This document shows positions 12,009 through 23,529 of a stretch of 64,000 nt of DNA, piece by piece; positions within the stretch are counted from its first letter, which is position 1; each line of letters starts with the position of its first letter. Origin of the DNA: Daucus carota subsp. sativus (Eukaryota; Streptophyta; Magnoliopsida; Apiales; Apiaceae); the NCBI RefSeq assembly GCF_001625215.2, contig NC_030384.2, positions 32,352,527-32,416,526 on the forward strand, written 5' to 3'. A model generated the notes under the pieces. The model saw only the letters and a program-made list of their open reading frames with translations. It was not told where the DNA came from and ran no database searches. A program made the translations under genes and the position numbers.

Positions 12009-13372
12009 TATTATACATAATAGCTTTCCTAGTTTAACAAATCTATCGAATCAAACATGATTATCTATATTTTTTTTGCTAAAGAGTGATGGTTGGAGAG
12101 TATTTTCTTTTACATGGGATGATATAGATATTTTACCTAACAGATCTCAATCCTTAGAGATGCTCTGACATTTTGCAAACCATTGAAATACTTAATTCTG
12201 GAATTCTTAACTAAAAATATAAAAGATATTTACAAATAAAAAAATTTGAAAACAATGAAATTTTCTCCACTTCTACGGACGTTCTTCTAGTTGAAAATTT
12301 TAGTTGAACCTGTGATATTTAATATATATATTAAAACTAAAACAATTTTACATCGATTGTTATATTAAAACAACATATTTTATTTATTATAATTAAAATG
12401 ATGATAATATACCATATTTAAAATTTAAACAATAATTAATAGATTGTTCTATAAATCACAATATCTCATGATTGGATAAACTTTACAAATTAAATATTAA
12501 AAATTTTCTTAGTCATATGTACTTTTTCAAAATTATTCATCAGTAATCTTTTTTTTTATTTCAAAAAAAATCAAATTATATATTTTTTTGAATTATACCT
12601 TGCCACTATACATACGTTGGCAAAACCTTAAAATTAACCGTTTTCAACTAACATAACAATTTTATTTACAATTTCGACCATTTTTTTTTAAATAAATTTA
12701 AAATATGAATAATTTAATACCTTTCTCCTCTTTTTTCCTTTCTATTCACTTTAGCCCTTTCCATCTTCACTTTTATATCTTTAATTTACATATCCTTAAT
12801 TTTTGACGGTTATGCCATTATCGGCAGGGAGGCCATTGTATCAGATTTTCAACTCAAATTCGTCGTGTTACATTTCTGATGGCACCATCGGGCTGATCAG
12901 GGAACTATCAAATTGTATTTCAGCAGGTTCATGTTTTTTTTAGGAAAGTTACAAGTGTGCGTATCAACTCTCTCAATGTCTGCCGGTTTATGTTTGATAC
13001 GGAAAAAAAAAAAAAAATTCTCATTACAATATTCAGTTTTCAAAAAAGTTTAGTTTATTAATTTTTTTTGATTAATTGTGAAATTATGTTTTATTAATTT
13101 ATCGATTAAACACTAAGTTGACCAAAAATCTCTGAATCGATAATTCAATCATTAATTTTAGGTTTTACTTATTATAATCACAATTATGAATTGACCTTAT
13201 CTTCAAGATCTTGATATCCGCATTACATCACTGAATATGCTTGTCATAAACAATTTTAAAGGATAACTTCTTTTCAAAGAGCAGAAGAAGATAATGATGC
13301 GTTGAAAATTTATTTGTGACAAATGATGTGTTGAAATTTGAGTCCATTATACGTGCAATAATGCTTCCGGAT
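12009..13372. other. AT-rich intergenic DNA
   Basis: I see no gene. The stretch is very AT-rich with homopolymer runs (for example poly-A near 13002-13017). Confidence 0.5.
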
Positions 13373-13374
13373 TA

Positions 13375-13631
13375 CTCCCTCCGTTCCTTTTTACATTTTT
13401 ATTTTGATTTTTGATCAGTCAAATTGACTATATTTTGACTGAACTTTACATGTATCAGATAATTGAGAAAAATAAAAAAAATTATATCATTAGAAAGTAT
13501 ATTTAGTCTATTTTAATATGCAATTTTCAGTTTTTAGAAATAATGAATAAATAATTTGTAATATTTAGTCAAAAATTGGTAATTTGACTTCTCGAAAAGC
13601 AAAATGAACATGTAAAAGAAGACAGAGGGAG
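13375..13631. mobile_element. Stowaway MITE
   Basis: The ends are CTCCCTCCGTTCC and its diverged inverse ...agagggag, flanked by TA on both sides (13373-13374, 13632-13633). The length of 257 bp is typical of Stowaway (Tc1/mariner-related). Confidence 0.85.
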
Positions 13632-13970
13632 TATTTTACATTATTTGCGAGCATTAGTTGTTTCTTATGCTGGCACGCCTACATGATTAATACGTGTATA
13701 ATAGGATTAATTTTTATTTCGTTTTACAAACAAATAAATGATTTTATTCCCGACAAAATAAATACATAAATAAATGATTTTATCAACACAAACACTTAAC
13801 AAAACAAATATCGGAATTCAGTCAGTACAAACTCCCAAACTGTCAACTATCACTTGACTGTGAAACAACGAATGAACTAAACAAATAACCCTTTTGTTTT
13901 CAGATTGTTTTAAACATAAAATATTAAAATTCTTTAATCTAATAAATATTACAATGAGATCTCGACCAAT

Positions 13971-14231
13971 TCAACCTACATCATCTTTCAATTTAATAGC
14001 ATCGCAATTCACCTTCACATAAATATCACATGTAACCCGACGTTCAGAATTATCAATTAAATCAACTGATTTTTTTTTTGTCATAAAATCAACTGATATT
14101 GGAATAGCAAATATCCCGGAAACATGAACGAATTTTTGTTGTGAAATGTGAATTCTTGCGGTATCCACCATCGTCTCAGAATCGACATAAGTCTTATAGC
14201 TCATCCACAATATCATATAAATCCTTCTCAA
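13971..14231 (-). other. Unrecognised 86-residue open frame
   Basis: A minus-strand frame contains SQQKFVHVSGIFAIPISVDF and RRVTCDIYVKVNCD, a composition more protein-like than other frames in this AT-rich DNA. I do not recognise a family, and no splice-linked neighbour exon is obvious. It may be a remnant exon or chance. Confidence 0.2.
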
Positions 14232-14542
14232 AAACTACCAACACTTGTACGAAGACATACAAAACTTTCAAAACATAACATAACATCGAAAAATATGAAC
14301 GTGACTACCAACTTTGATAACAAGATACTTAACAAAATCTCACCCGAACAAGATTAGATCTCAGTTTATTAAATATATGAAATATAGATGAGAGGATGTG
14401 AGATCGAAAATAGCTTAATCGATGAGATGATGAAAATCTTGAAGATGGAGAAATGACGGTTACAACCCAGTCACAGGAAATGGCGGTTGAAACCCAGTTA
14501 CGAGAGTAGACTCTCAAAATAAAGGAGACATATGATTATTTA

Positions 14543-14610
14543 CTCCCTCCTCATTTTAATAGTCTTATTTGTTAAGAAAAAATTTCTCATGTTATTTATC
14601 CTTCTTCTTT
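14543..14610. mobile_element. Truncated Stowaway end
   Basis: The sequence tactccctcctcatttt resembles a Stowaway terminus, but no matching inverse end follows before the next MITE at 14619. It is probably a fragment. Confidence 0.35.
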
Positions 14611-14618
14611 GTCCAATA

Positions 14619-14850
14619 CTCCCTCTTTTTTTATATGACACTTTTGACTTGAACACGTATCTTTAGGTTGGTTGACCGGGTAGTAAAAATTATTATTTTT
14701 AATTGATTTTTTTTTTTGAGAAAAAATTTTGATTACTTATTTTTATTCAAAAAAAGAAATTTTCAATAATAATATTTTTAACTACCCGGTCAAAACACTT
14801 AGAAGTGAGTGTCAAAAAGTCAAACGTCATATATTAAAAAATAAAAGGAA
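14619..14850. mobile_element. Stowaway-type MITE, copy A
   Basis: It starts CTCCCTCTTTTTTTATATGA after TA (14617-14618) and ends ataaaaggaa before TA (14851-14852). Inside are ttgaccgggtagtaaaaatt and its inverse aactacccggtcaa. It is a close relative of the element at 15017. Confidence 0.7.
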
Positions 14851-15016
14851 TACAAAATTTATACAAGTTTCAATGTTAGTATTTATTAGCCCATACAATT
14901 TCATGATTTACAATACAAATTATGTTAACTTTTAACAAAAGGAACGAAAACTTAGTACTAGCATTTTTGTAGTATAAGCAATGCATGACAATGATAACAA
15001 CATATTAAATCTTATA

Positions 15017-15247
15017 CTCCCCCTGTTTTTTATTATTTGACGTTTGACTTTTAGCACACATCTTTAGGTGAGTTGATCGGATAGTAAAAATTATTAATTT
15101 TGATTGATTTTGTTGTGAATTAAAATTCTGATTATATATTTTTATTCGGAAAAAGAAAATTTTAAAATAAATGTTTTTAACTACTCGGTCAAGGCACTTA
15201 AAAGTACGTGTCCAAAATCAAAACGTCAAATATAAAAAAGCAGAGAC
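15017..15247. mobile_element. Stowaway-type MITE, copy B
   Basis: It starts CTCCCCCTG after TA (15015-15016) and ends gcagagac before TA (15248-15249). It shares the internal gatcggatagtaaaaattat and aactactcggtcaa blocks with copy A about 400 bp away, so both belong to one family. Confidence 0.7.
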
Positions 15248-15353
15248 TATTTAGTTATTCCAAATTATTGAAAACCCAATTTAAAGATGCTAAGATGCTA
15301 CGCACACAAACACCGGAACTTCTAGCTGCCATTTTTGTAATTATAAAATATAA

Positions 15354-15556
15354 GAGTTAATTGCAATTGACATCTCTTTGGTTTAAGCTTATTGCACATT
15401 GTATCTAATAGTTTTCGAATAGATATTTTGTAACCCAAATTTATCAAACTTATCAAATGCAACACAGTCAAAGGGGTTACAAAATGTCTATTTCAAAACT
15501 ATTAGGTGCAATGTGCAATAAGGTTAAATCAAAGGGGTATCAATTGCAATTAACTC
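15354..15556. mobile_element. Fold-back MULE-type MITE
   Basis: This is almost a complete inverted repeat: gagttaattgcaattga... on the left and ...tcaattgcaattaactc on the right, arms of about 80 bp. It is flanked by the 9 bp duplication AAAATATAA (15345-15353 and 15557-15565). A 9 bp duplication is the Mutator-superfamily signature. Confidence 0.8.
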
Positions 15557-15565
15557 AAAATATAA

Positions 15566-16995
15566 TTAGGCTGCAGTTTAAGTTATTAAAAAATGTTAAT
15601 AACATCTATTAACTAGTGCAATTTGTTCTTAAATCTGTCCTTTGTGAGAATGAGATGTCCTTGTATGCTCATAGCCATGGATGTTCAAATTGGTCAAACA
15701 CTTCAACTACTATCCAATAATTTCCAATTTTAAAGTATGGTCGACTTCGTTAAATGGTAATTATGTTATTGATACAGAAAATGGCTTAAATTTTATTGTG
15801 TGGGCCATAATCGTATGATGTGTATTGTCTTGTGTTTGAGCATTTCTAAGGCTATAGACATGTTACCTATAGCATTATATATTTGGCATTTATGTGTTAT
15901 CAAGTTGGAATGTTTAGAAAATATGTAAAATGTGAGACACACTCTAACTATTCATCCCTTGATATATTTGATGAGTTATATTTGTTGAATTCAATGTATC
16001 TTTCATGTATAATTTAATCTAATTAAATTATACATAACCCCTCCGATAATTATAACTAACCATTTAACCATTTTACAGATTTTCTTTGGAGATGCTCTTA
16101 GCTCATTCCATTAATCTTATGGCCGAAGAGAGAGTCTTCAAAAGAAAGAGCAATAATATTTTCATTTTTTTTGTGTGTGTGGGCAAAAATTCATAAACGA
16201 AAAAAAAAAAAGAAAACTTGATTCATAGCAAGCTAGGAGCTAGGCGTCCAAGGATATGATGAGGGATTAAGTGGTTTAATATGGCATCCTGACGGCTGAT
16301 GAGCTATATAGTGGTGATATTTACATAGCACCAACATCGGCTAGTGAGCACCGAGAGAGCAAGCAAACAAGTGCATAGATGGATCAACTCATCAACACAT
16401 GATGAAGAAGAAGAACAAGAACGAAGGCTATAATGGGCCGGTATTATAAGTTGAGATCCACCGAACAAATATTTCACACACAAATTTTAATAAGCCGCCT
16501 TCCGGATTTTAGTGCTCTTCTGCTCCCATTTTTCTTCAGATGGCGACTCCTTTCTTCATCTATACTTCATGTACTACAAACCAAATTTATAATGCTCCTC
16601 ATGGCTATACAACATGCACTAGACTTTGTGTGTCTGTTTCACACGAAAAATATGTATATTTCTTTTCGAACTTGTAAAGATTCAGCAGAACTTTTTTCTG
16701 GAAAAAATATTATTTGTCGCGTATTCTCATACTCTTTCGTCTTTCGTCGCGATTGTTAATTAAATTGAGAAGGGACAAGATTGTGTCATCGAATTAATTG
16801 TCATATTTGAACCTCTTTCCCTGCGCAAGAGATTCAAAGCTGCTTACTGAGGTGCATGGATTTCGATCCGACCTAATTTTTTAACATTTTTTCTTATCAA
16901 TAAAGCCAATCTTCTGAAATAATTTTGATAAATGCTCCCAACCTAACGTTATATAATACAAAAAAACGGGGGCCTGCCAATAAGTGTGAGGATAG
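15566..16995. other. Intergenic DNA without a recognised gene
   Basis: An open frame of 108 codons at 16433-16759 has no recognisable domain and is leucine/phenylalanine-rich in the way chance frames in AT-rich DNA are. I see nothing else. Confidence 0.4.
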
Positions 16996-16997
16996 TA

Positions 16998-17257
16998 CTC
17001 CCTCTGTTTCAAATTACATCTCCATTTTAAAAAAATCACATAGTTTAAGAAAAGTAGATTGGGAGAAAAAAGAGGTGTATTAAGTCATTAATTAAACACA
17101 ATATGTGGTGTATGGTTGATCTTGGAAATATAAATTTGTAATATGTGAAGGAGAGTTGATTTTGGAAATATAAATTTACATTGAAAGTTGAAGTGGACAA
17201 ATATTTTGAAACAAAATTTTTTTTCTAATGTGGACATGTATTTTGAAACGGAGGGAG
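16998..17257. mobile_element. Stowaway MITE
   Basis: The ends are CTCCCTCTGTTTCAAATTAC and ...attttgaaacggagggag, flanked by TA (16996-16997, 17258-17259). Length 260 bp. Confidence 0.85.
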
Positions 17258-17584
17258 TAATACTTTTGTAATCATCGTAATATGATCAAATATTTTCCTA
17301 ATAGTATAAAACTAGAAATCTGAGATTTTGAAGTGTGAATTTATTACTCCCTCCGTCCTTTTTTACATGTCCATTTTGAAAAAAAAATTGTCCCAAATTA
17401 CTTGTCCACTTCTCTTTTCAAAGCAACTTTTTGTATGTTTTTTCAAAAAGTAACAACTTCCAATGTTTGACTAGCATATAGAGGATATATACACAACTCT
17501 ATCTAATTTATTACATTTATTAGGGATATGTATGAAAACAAGATATCCAACTAACATTTTCTTAAGATGCGTTATTTTTTCAAA

Positions 17585-18344
17585 GGGTTAATTATCAAAT
17601 GGATCACTTATTCCACCCCAATGTATCATCCGCATCACTGTGAAATTTTTGGTCTCACATAAACCACTCAACAGACTAACGGTTTCATGCCGTTAAATCA
17701 AATTAAAAAAGACATTAAAGTTAACTTTTTCTGTTAAGTTCAGGTGACATGGCGCTTACGTGGATTGCAGGAATAAAATAAATTTAAACTTAACAAATAA
17801 ACTAAAAAAAATTCCTACAAATCATGTATAACGAATTCCTGAGGTATAGCCTTGTTCCAGGTTATGTCAGATAGCCTCCAGTTATAATTCCTGAAGAGGT
17901 TATTCCTACAAGTCCTGTCCGGCAAAAAGAAGTTGTTATTTTTGAAGATGAAGAGGATTTAGAAGAGGATGAGGATTCCGAGCAAGGTGATCAACCATCG
18001 CAGCAACCAAGGAGGAGTGTCAAATATAAAAAATGTGACAAAAGATTTTACATTAATAAAGCTAGAAAGTAGTATTAAGCGTTTGGTAAAACCCCGAATA
18101 CACTACACAAACTTATGTTTACTGGGGAATGAAGTGATGTAACTGGGGAATGAAGTAAAGTGGAATATACAATCAGCAGAAGTAGCCGTTACTTTTCCAC
18201 CTCAGCTGCTCCCGTTAGTTTTTTAATTTAATTTAACGGAATGCAACCATCAGTGTGTTGAGTGATTTAAGTGAGACCAAAAATTTTGCAGTGATGTGAA
18301 TGATACATTGGGCTAGAATATGTGATCTATTTGATAATTAACCC
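17585..18344. mobile_element. MULE-type element with long TIRs nested in the Stowaway
   Basis: The left end gggttaattatcaaatggat and right end ...atttgataattaaccc form inverted repeats of about 74 bp that run as far as the ggtctcac/gtgagacc blocks. It is flanked by TTTTTTCAAA (17575-17584 and 18345-18354), a 9-10 bp duplication as for Mutator-like elements. The middle carries a coding-like segment (17824-18072), so it may be a Pack-MULE. Confidence 0.85.
17824..18072 (+). pseudogene. Possible captured coding fragment inside the MULE-type element
   Basis: One frame reads MYNEFLRYSLVPGYVR, then a stop at 17872-17874, then 65 residues to a final stop at 18072. The second part holds a strongly acidic run (FEDEEDLEEDEDSEQ) followed by a basic tail (PRRSVKYKKCDKRFYINKARK, given here as its last part). 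This is unlike the surrounding AT-rich DNA in base composition. I do not recognise the source gene. It could be a host fragment or a remnant of another element's protein. Confidence 0.4.
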
Positions 18345-18394
18345 TTTTTTCAAAAGGGACAAGTAAAAGGGGACGGAGGGAGTAATACGGTTAT

Positions 18395-18577
18395 TCTAGT
18401 GTGCGCCCATACACACATGCTAAGCGCGGAAATTTTTGTGTTTCAAATCATTTTGATTGGTTTTTATTTTTTAATAATGATGGACCCCCTGCAAATACAC
18501 CAACCACATCAATCAAAATGATCTAAATATAAAAATTTCCGCGTTTAGCATGTGCCATCAGCACACACTAGACAAAT
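18395..18577. mobile_element. Fold-back MITE, family X, copy 1
   Basis: The left arm ctagtgtgcgcccatac...catgctaagcgcggaaattttt is inverted at the right as aaaaatttccgcgtttagcatgtgcc...cacacactag. I could not fix the target duplication. A diverged relative lies in intron 1 of the peroxidase gene (19488-19640). Confidence 0.65.
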
Positions 18578-18790
18578 CCATATTAATATTGGACCATCTT
18601 CATATTAACACGAATCTTTTTATTATGTATTTATAAATACATACTAATAACTATTTTTATATATATGATAAATTTTTTGACAAAATTTTTTATATATGTA
18701 AGAGATTATCATTATTTAGAGATTGAATCAATAAAAAAATTGACCTATACAAAAATAATTATTAATATGTCTTTACGATCACACTATAAA

Positions 18791-19028
18791 GGGCCTGTTT
18801 GGCCATTCACGAGAAGTACTTTTTTTTCCAAAGAAGTCGGCTTCTACTTTTCTTCATCCGTTTGTATAAAAAAGTAGAAGCACTTTTTAGAAGTTACAAA
18901 TGCTAGCTTATCTCTCACAGCTTCTGCTTCTTTCACAAACACTTTGATCACTTACAAACTTTTAACTTCTACTTCATTTTTTTACTTTAATCAAGAAGCA
19001 TTTATTTTAAGCTCATCCAAACGGCCCC
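18791..19028. mobile_element. MITE with GGGCCTGTTTGG-type termini
   Basis: The left end gggcctgtttggccattcac is matched by ...catccaaacggcccc at the right. The inside is rich in agaagtagaag/cttctacttc inverted motifs. Such termini occur in hAT and Harbinger MITEs; the duplication is not clear (perhaps AAA), so the superfamily is open. Confidence 0.65.
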
Positions 19029-19280
19029 AAAATCTGGATATATATTACCACTCCTTAGCATTACCTACACTTTCTACTTTTATTATATCTTTTACAGACT
19101 CCAATGCATTATAAAATAAACTCAAGATTAAAGAATACAAACAAGATATGTCAATAACCAACTAAATTAATTATAAGAAGGTCAAAGAAAGGAGCTGAGT
19201 GGATATAAATAAATAAATAAAACTAAGATATACACTTGCATCTCCACTTTGAACTGGTGCAAGTGCTCCTACTTTTATCC

Positions 19281-19290
19281 TATATAAAGA
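19281..19290 (+). promoter_or_regulatory. TATA box of the peroxidase gene
   Basis: The sequence tcctatataaagac lies 65-75 bp upstream of the chosen start codon, giving a leader of about 40 nt. Confidence 0.6.
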
Positions 19291-19355
19291 CTTGAAAATG
19301 CTCATACTTCCTACAAATAATTAGTGATAACTGAGCTTTACAAGAAACTAAGCCA

Positions 19356-21202
19356 ATGGCCCAGAGTAGCTCTATTTCTGCACTTGTATTTCTGTTATTA
19401 CCGTTGCTCTTGCAGTTCTACTCGGGTACCTTTCTGCAACTATTCATTATATTTATTATCTTTTGTTAATCTTAATTCGATTTTTCTATGGTGTGTCCAT
19501 CTGCACCTGCTAAGCACCAAATTCTATGTTTTTGACTCAATTTGATTCGTTTCTATTTTCTAATAATGGTGGAACTCCTCAAATGGAATGCATAGAATTT
19601 AACTTTTAACACGTGTCATGAGCACACACTAGACAAACCGTTTTTAATTTCTCTTGTTGATGCATCATGTAAATATATTCATCAGGAAAATGTGAGCTTC
19701 AGCTCAACTACTATTCAGAGAGCTGCCCACAAGCTGAAGAAATCATCAAACAACAAGTTCACTCTCTGTATTATAAACACGGAAACACAGCCGTTTCCTG
19801 GATTCGAAATCTTTTTCATGATTGCATCGTCAAAGTAATAATTTAATTATCCGAGTTGCGTATTACATTAAATATTTGCCTCTGTATTTCAAGTCTTAAG
19901 ATGATCATAATTCATAAGTAGGGAGCTCCAGGCTAACAGTGTTTAATTATGTAGTCGTGTGACGCCTCATTACTATTGGAGAGCGTAAACGGGATTCAAT
20001 CGGAGAAGATATCAACCAGAAGTTTCGGTATGAGAAATTTTAAGTATGTCAACACCATCAAAGCGGCTCTGGAGAGTGCATGCCCTGCCACCGTTTCTTG
20101 TGCTGATATTGTGGCTCTTTCAGCGCGAGATGGCGCTGTCATGGTATGTCCTTGTCACCCATCGTGCTGCAACTAAAAATTTATCTGACAGGCCGTCTGT
20201 GTGCTTATCATTTTCATGTTTCGGATATATAGTTGGGAGGACCGCATATTGAAATGAAAACAGGGAGGAAAGATAGCAAAGGGAGTTACTTGACAGAAGT
20301 CGAAACTTTCATCCCTAATCACAATGATTCCATGTCTTCTGTGCTCTCCACCTTTCAGGCTGTGGGTGTTGACGCTCAAGGCACCGTTGCTCTATTAGGT
20401 AATTAAGCACTTTGGTCACATTAACACAAAGCAACAAACCGACTGGCCACTAGTTACTTCTAAATTCAGCGAAAAGCCCTTATACAAACGTCACCTAGTC
20501 AGATGGACTCTTTTAAAATAATAGAATTCGACATCATATCTTAACTAAAATATTAAAAATTTTGGTATAACGATTCCAACTCAAGATTGCGAGGTGGAAG
20601 AACTCTGATACCATGGTAATTAACTATCATATGATATTAAGGCGTTATGTATCCGTATAATTTGTCAAAGCTAACATACTAGATACTACTAAAATTCAGT
20701 CACAGTTATAAATACTTGTGTGTGATTCAAGCTAAGCCTGAAAACCAAAATTATACCTGCAAAATCATTTGAGGTTTTGTTTTTTTAACTTACAGGTGCT
20801 CATTCAGTAGGAAGAGTCCATTGCCTGAATGTTGTGAACAGATTGTACCCGAGTGTAGACCCTAGCTTGGATCCCAAATATGCAGAGTACCTCAAGGGCA
20901 GATGCCCGAATCCACAACCCAACCCAGTGCTAGTGGAATACGCAAGAAATGACCGCGAAACACCCATGATACTAGACAATATGTACTACAAGAACCTGCT
21001 TAACCACAAAGGACTCCTGTCAATTGACCAGGAGCTGCTTTCTGATCCTACCACATCTCCCTATGTTCAACAGATGGCTGCTGATAATACTTACTTCCAT
21101 GACCAGTTTGCTCGAGCTCTGCTCATTTTATCCGAAAATAATCCACTTACTGGTGAAGATGGGGAGGTAAGGAAGGATTGTCGCTTTGTAAACAGAAAAT
21201 AA
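19356..21202 (+). CDS. Class III secretory peroxidase (PER21/PER29-like), five exons
   Basis: This secreted heme peroxidase uses hydrogen peroxide to oxidise phenolics in the cell wall or apoplast. Exons chain in phase: 19356-19425, 19686-19834, 19955-20143, 20233-20398 and 20796-21202, giving 326 residues, the usual family length. The start gives a signal peptide (SISALVFLLLPLLLQFYS, residues about 6-23). Exon 2 holds the first cysteine and the distal active site with R and FHDC; exon 3 begins SCDASLLLE and holds SCADIVALSARD; exon 4 has the LGGP...TGRKDS substrate/heme region; exon 5 opens with the proximal heme histidine in GAHSVGRVHC and ends with a C-terminal cysteine. All introns are GT-AG. 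Intron 1 contains a MITE. No defect is visible, so the gene looks functional. The sub-family is judged from memory of motifs such as the LLESVNGIQSEK stretch and is less certain than the class. Confidence 0.9.
19488..19640. mobile_element. Family X MITE relative in peroxidase intron 1
   Basis: The segment from tggtgtgtccatctgcacctgctaagca to gtcatgagcacacactagac resembles the element at 18395-18577 end to end (shared gctaagc, tctaataatgg/ttaataatgatgg and gagcacacactagacaaa blocks), but is more diverged. Confidence 0.6.
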
Positions 21203-21745
21203 GTAATGAAGATTGTGACACACTGCTCTATAAAAAAAAAAAATGTGTTTAGCAATGTGTCTCCATGTATTTCTTTTCCGGTGCTTATATTTGTGTACTC
21301 AAATTACTTGTGTCTCTGCAAAAATTCCATGGGCTGGGTTTGTTGGCTTGATGGATCATGAAAATATGTATAAGATTGGCCCTTAAAGCGTCAAGTTCTA
21401 AAATCTTCCATCAAGTTTTTATTAATCTTAGTTTAAGATGAAATTCATATGAAACTTCTGGTGCCAAGTATAACTAGTGGTGCACACATGAATTAATTCT
21501 TCATGTATTGATAAGCATGTAGAAAGATGTTTAAATGAAATACGGCTGAACCATTGGAAAATTTTAAAATTATCACTTTGAATAGTTTTTTATCTAAGTA
21601 AATTAATTAACACTGCGGGAGAATCTGAATAAAAATCATATTAATAGTTATATTTTCTTTGATTATTAAGAACCAGTTGAAAGTAAAAATAAAATTTATA
21701 CCAACTTGGAAATTAATGAGATCGAAGAGGGGGAAAAAAGACTGC
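21203..21745. other. Peroxidase 3' flank and intergenic DNA
   Basis: The 3' untranslated region of the peroxidase probably ends within the first 150 bases. No further gene is visible. Confidence 0.4.
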
Positions 21746-21748
21746 TTA

Positions 21749-22111
21749 GAGCATCTCCAACGGTACTCCTAAATCATTCCCTAAACAATAATATAAAATG
21801 TGGCTCCTAGTAAGTTAATACACCGGAAAACGTGAGAACTCCAATGCTACTCTTTATATTTGGCTCCTTATTCACATTTATATTTATTTTATATAAATGA
21901 GAGGAAAAAGTTACCTAAAAGAGAGAGAAGATTGAAGGAAAAATAATATAATATTGAGTTAGGAGCTACTAGATGTTCTTTAAAAGAAAGGAGAGAGAGT
22001 AGGCTCCTAAATTTTTAAAGAGCATCTAGGAGCCCATTGGAGCACTAAATTTTGATTTGCTCCTAAATTTTAGACTTAGGAGCTTGTTTAGAGAGCCCCT
22101 TGGAGTTGCTC
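21749..22111. mobile_element. Harbinger/Tourist-type MITE (GAGCATCTCCAA family)
   Basis: The ends gagcatctccaacgg and ...ccttggagttgctc are inverted repeats, with TTA at 21746-21748 and 22112-22114. TTA and a GAGCA terminus fit PIF/Harbinger MITEs. The autonomous-type element follows immediately after the right TTA. Confidence 0.75.
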
Positions 22112-22483
22112 TTAGAGCAACAGGTTTTTAACCCCACCCAGTGACACGCAAGCAAAAACAGGGCTGTTCTGAAAGTTGGCCAGCCAGCTCCAACCCACCA
22201 CTGCCCACTTCTTTTATTATATTGCTACTTTTAAATATTTAGACCCCACACATCTCTTTTGTATATTACATTTAACCGTATATGATTAATAATAATAGCT
22301 TAGTTATGCTTTAATTATAATAGTTTAGTTAGTGTAAAATTAAAATTAACAGAATATTTTTAATTTACATAAATTTAAAATTTAAAATAAAACATTTTCA
22401 TTAATTAAAATACATAACATATAATTAAAAAAACGTTACACAAGCAACATAATCATAATTCTAAACATAAAAATTTAAATAAT

Positions 22484-23330
22484 TTAACGGCTATTGTCGA
22501 ATTGTGAGATGTGCTCCACCAAGTCATTCTGCAATTGGCGAAATTTTTGTCGATCACGAATTTGGGTAGTTCTTTGAATATAGTTTTCATACGGAACAAA
22601 AGGTTCCTCCCCTAAATTTGGTTCCGGTATTCCATTTGTTGTGTCATCGTAACATGGTAGCGGACCAAATGGAGTAGCATATGTGTCTCTTTCGTCCTCG
22701 ACAATCATATTGTGAAGTATGATACATGCTCTCATAATTCTAGCGAGATCTCCTTTATCCCAGAATCGTGCAGGGCCACGTACAATTGCAAAGTGAGACT
22801 GCAACACACCAAATGCCCGTTCAACATCTTTTCGTTGACTTTCCTGATATTTGGAAAATAACTTTCTCTTCTCACCTTGTGGGCGTGGAATTGTTTTCAC
22901 AAATGTAGCCCATTCTGGATATATTCCATCAGCTAAATAGTACCCCAAATTATAATTGTTGCCATTCAACGTATAATTAATTTCAGGGGCACGGCCTTCT
23001 AGCACTTCATCAAATAATGGAGACCTTTCTAAGATATTTATGTCATTGTTAGATCCAGCGACTCCAAAAAAGGCATGCCATATCCGGAGTATAGACCGGA
23101 TTTTCTGCAAAATAATCTTTCACGAGACGTTCATGGCCTGCTTCACGGTCTCTGTATATCATTCTTCGAGGGGTTGATGAAGATCCTTCCCCGTGAAGTT
23201 TGTTAAAGAGATGAAGTCGATATTTCTCATATTCATCGTCATCTTCGTTGAACATCTCCTTAGCAAACTCTTTGTATATATCAAAATTATCAGCCATTTT
23301 TGCTGTTTTTGTTGATAACAAGATGTGCAA
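22484..23330 (-). pseudogene. PIF/Harbinger transposase with internal deletion
   Basis: The first frame (23330 down to about 23100) gives the N-terminal part with RRMIYRDREAGHERLVKDYF and NPVYTPDM. The second frame (about 23100 to 22484) starts at IWHAFFGVAGSNNDINILER and continues through YYLADGIYPEWATFVKTI, KDVERAFGVLQSHFAIVRGP and the C-terminus. In the family, well over 100 residues lie between these blocks, including the helix-turn-helix-like region and the first catalytic aspartate. Here they are missing and the join changes frame. The protein cannot catalyse transposition. The acidic residue in VERAFGVL and the GSNNDI block remain. Confidence 0.85.
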
Positions 23331-23529
23331 TTGAATTCAATACACTGATGAGCTTATATAGACTTAAAAAACGAATTTATTCCTTTAACAAAACTCACAA
23401 GAAAGAAATTACAATGACTAGCTTACAACAACTACTTGACAATGACTAAAATCCAAACACTACAATCCAAATACTAAAATCCAAACACTAACACTTCCAC
23501 GGGAATATGAAAAAACATAATTAAAGAAA

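Larger units (their letters stand above)
17347..18382. mobile_element. Stowaway MITE interrupted by a MULE-type element
   Basis: The left part starts CTCCCTCCGTCC (17347, after TA) and the right part ends ggacggagggag (18382, before TA). The two parts join if the 760 bp element at 17585-18344 is removed, so the Stowaway inserted first. Confidence 0.85.

Noticed and set aside
16433-16759. 108-codon open frame
   Set aside because: No domain, no signal or splice context, and composition expected of chance frames in AT-rich DNA.
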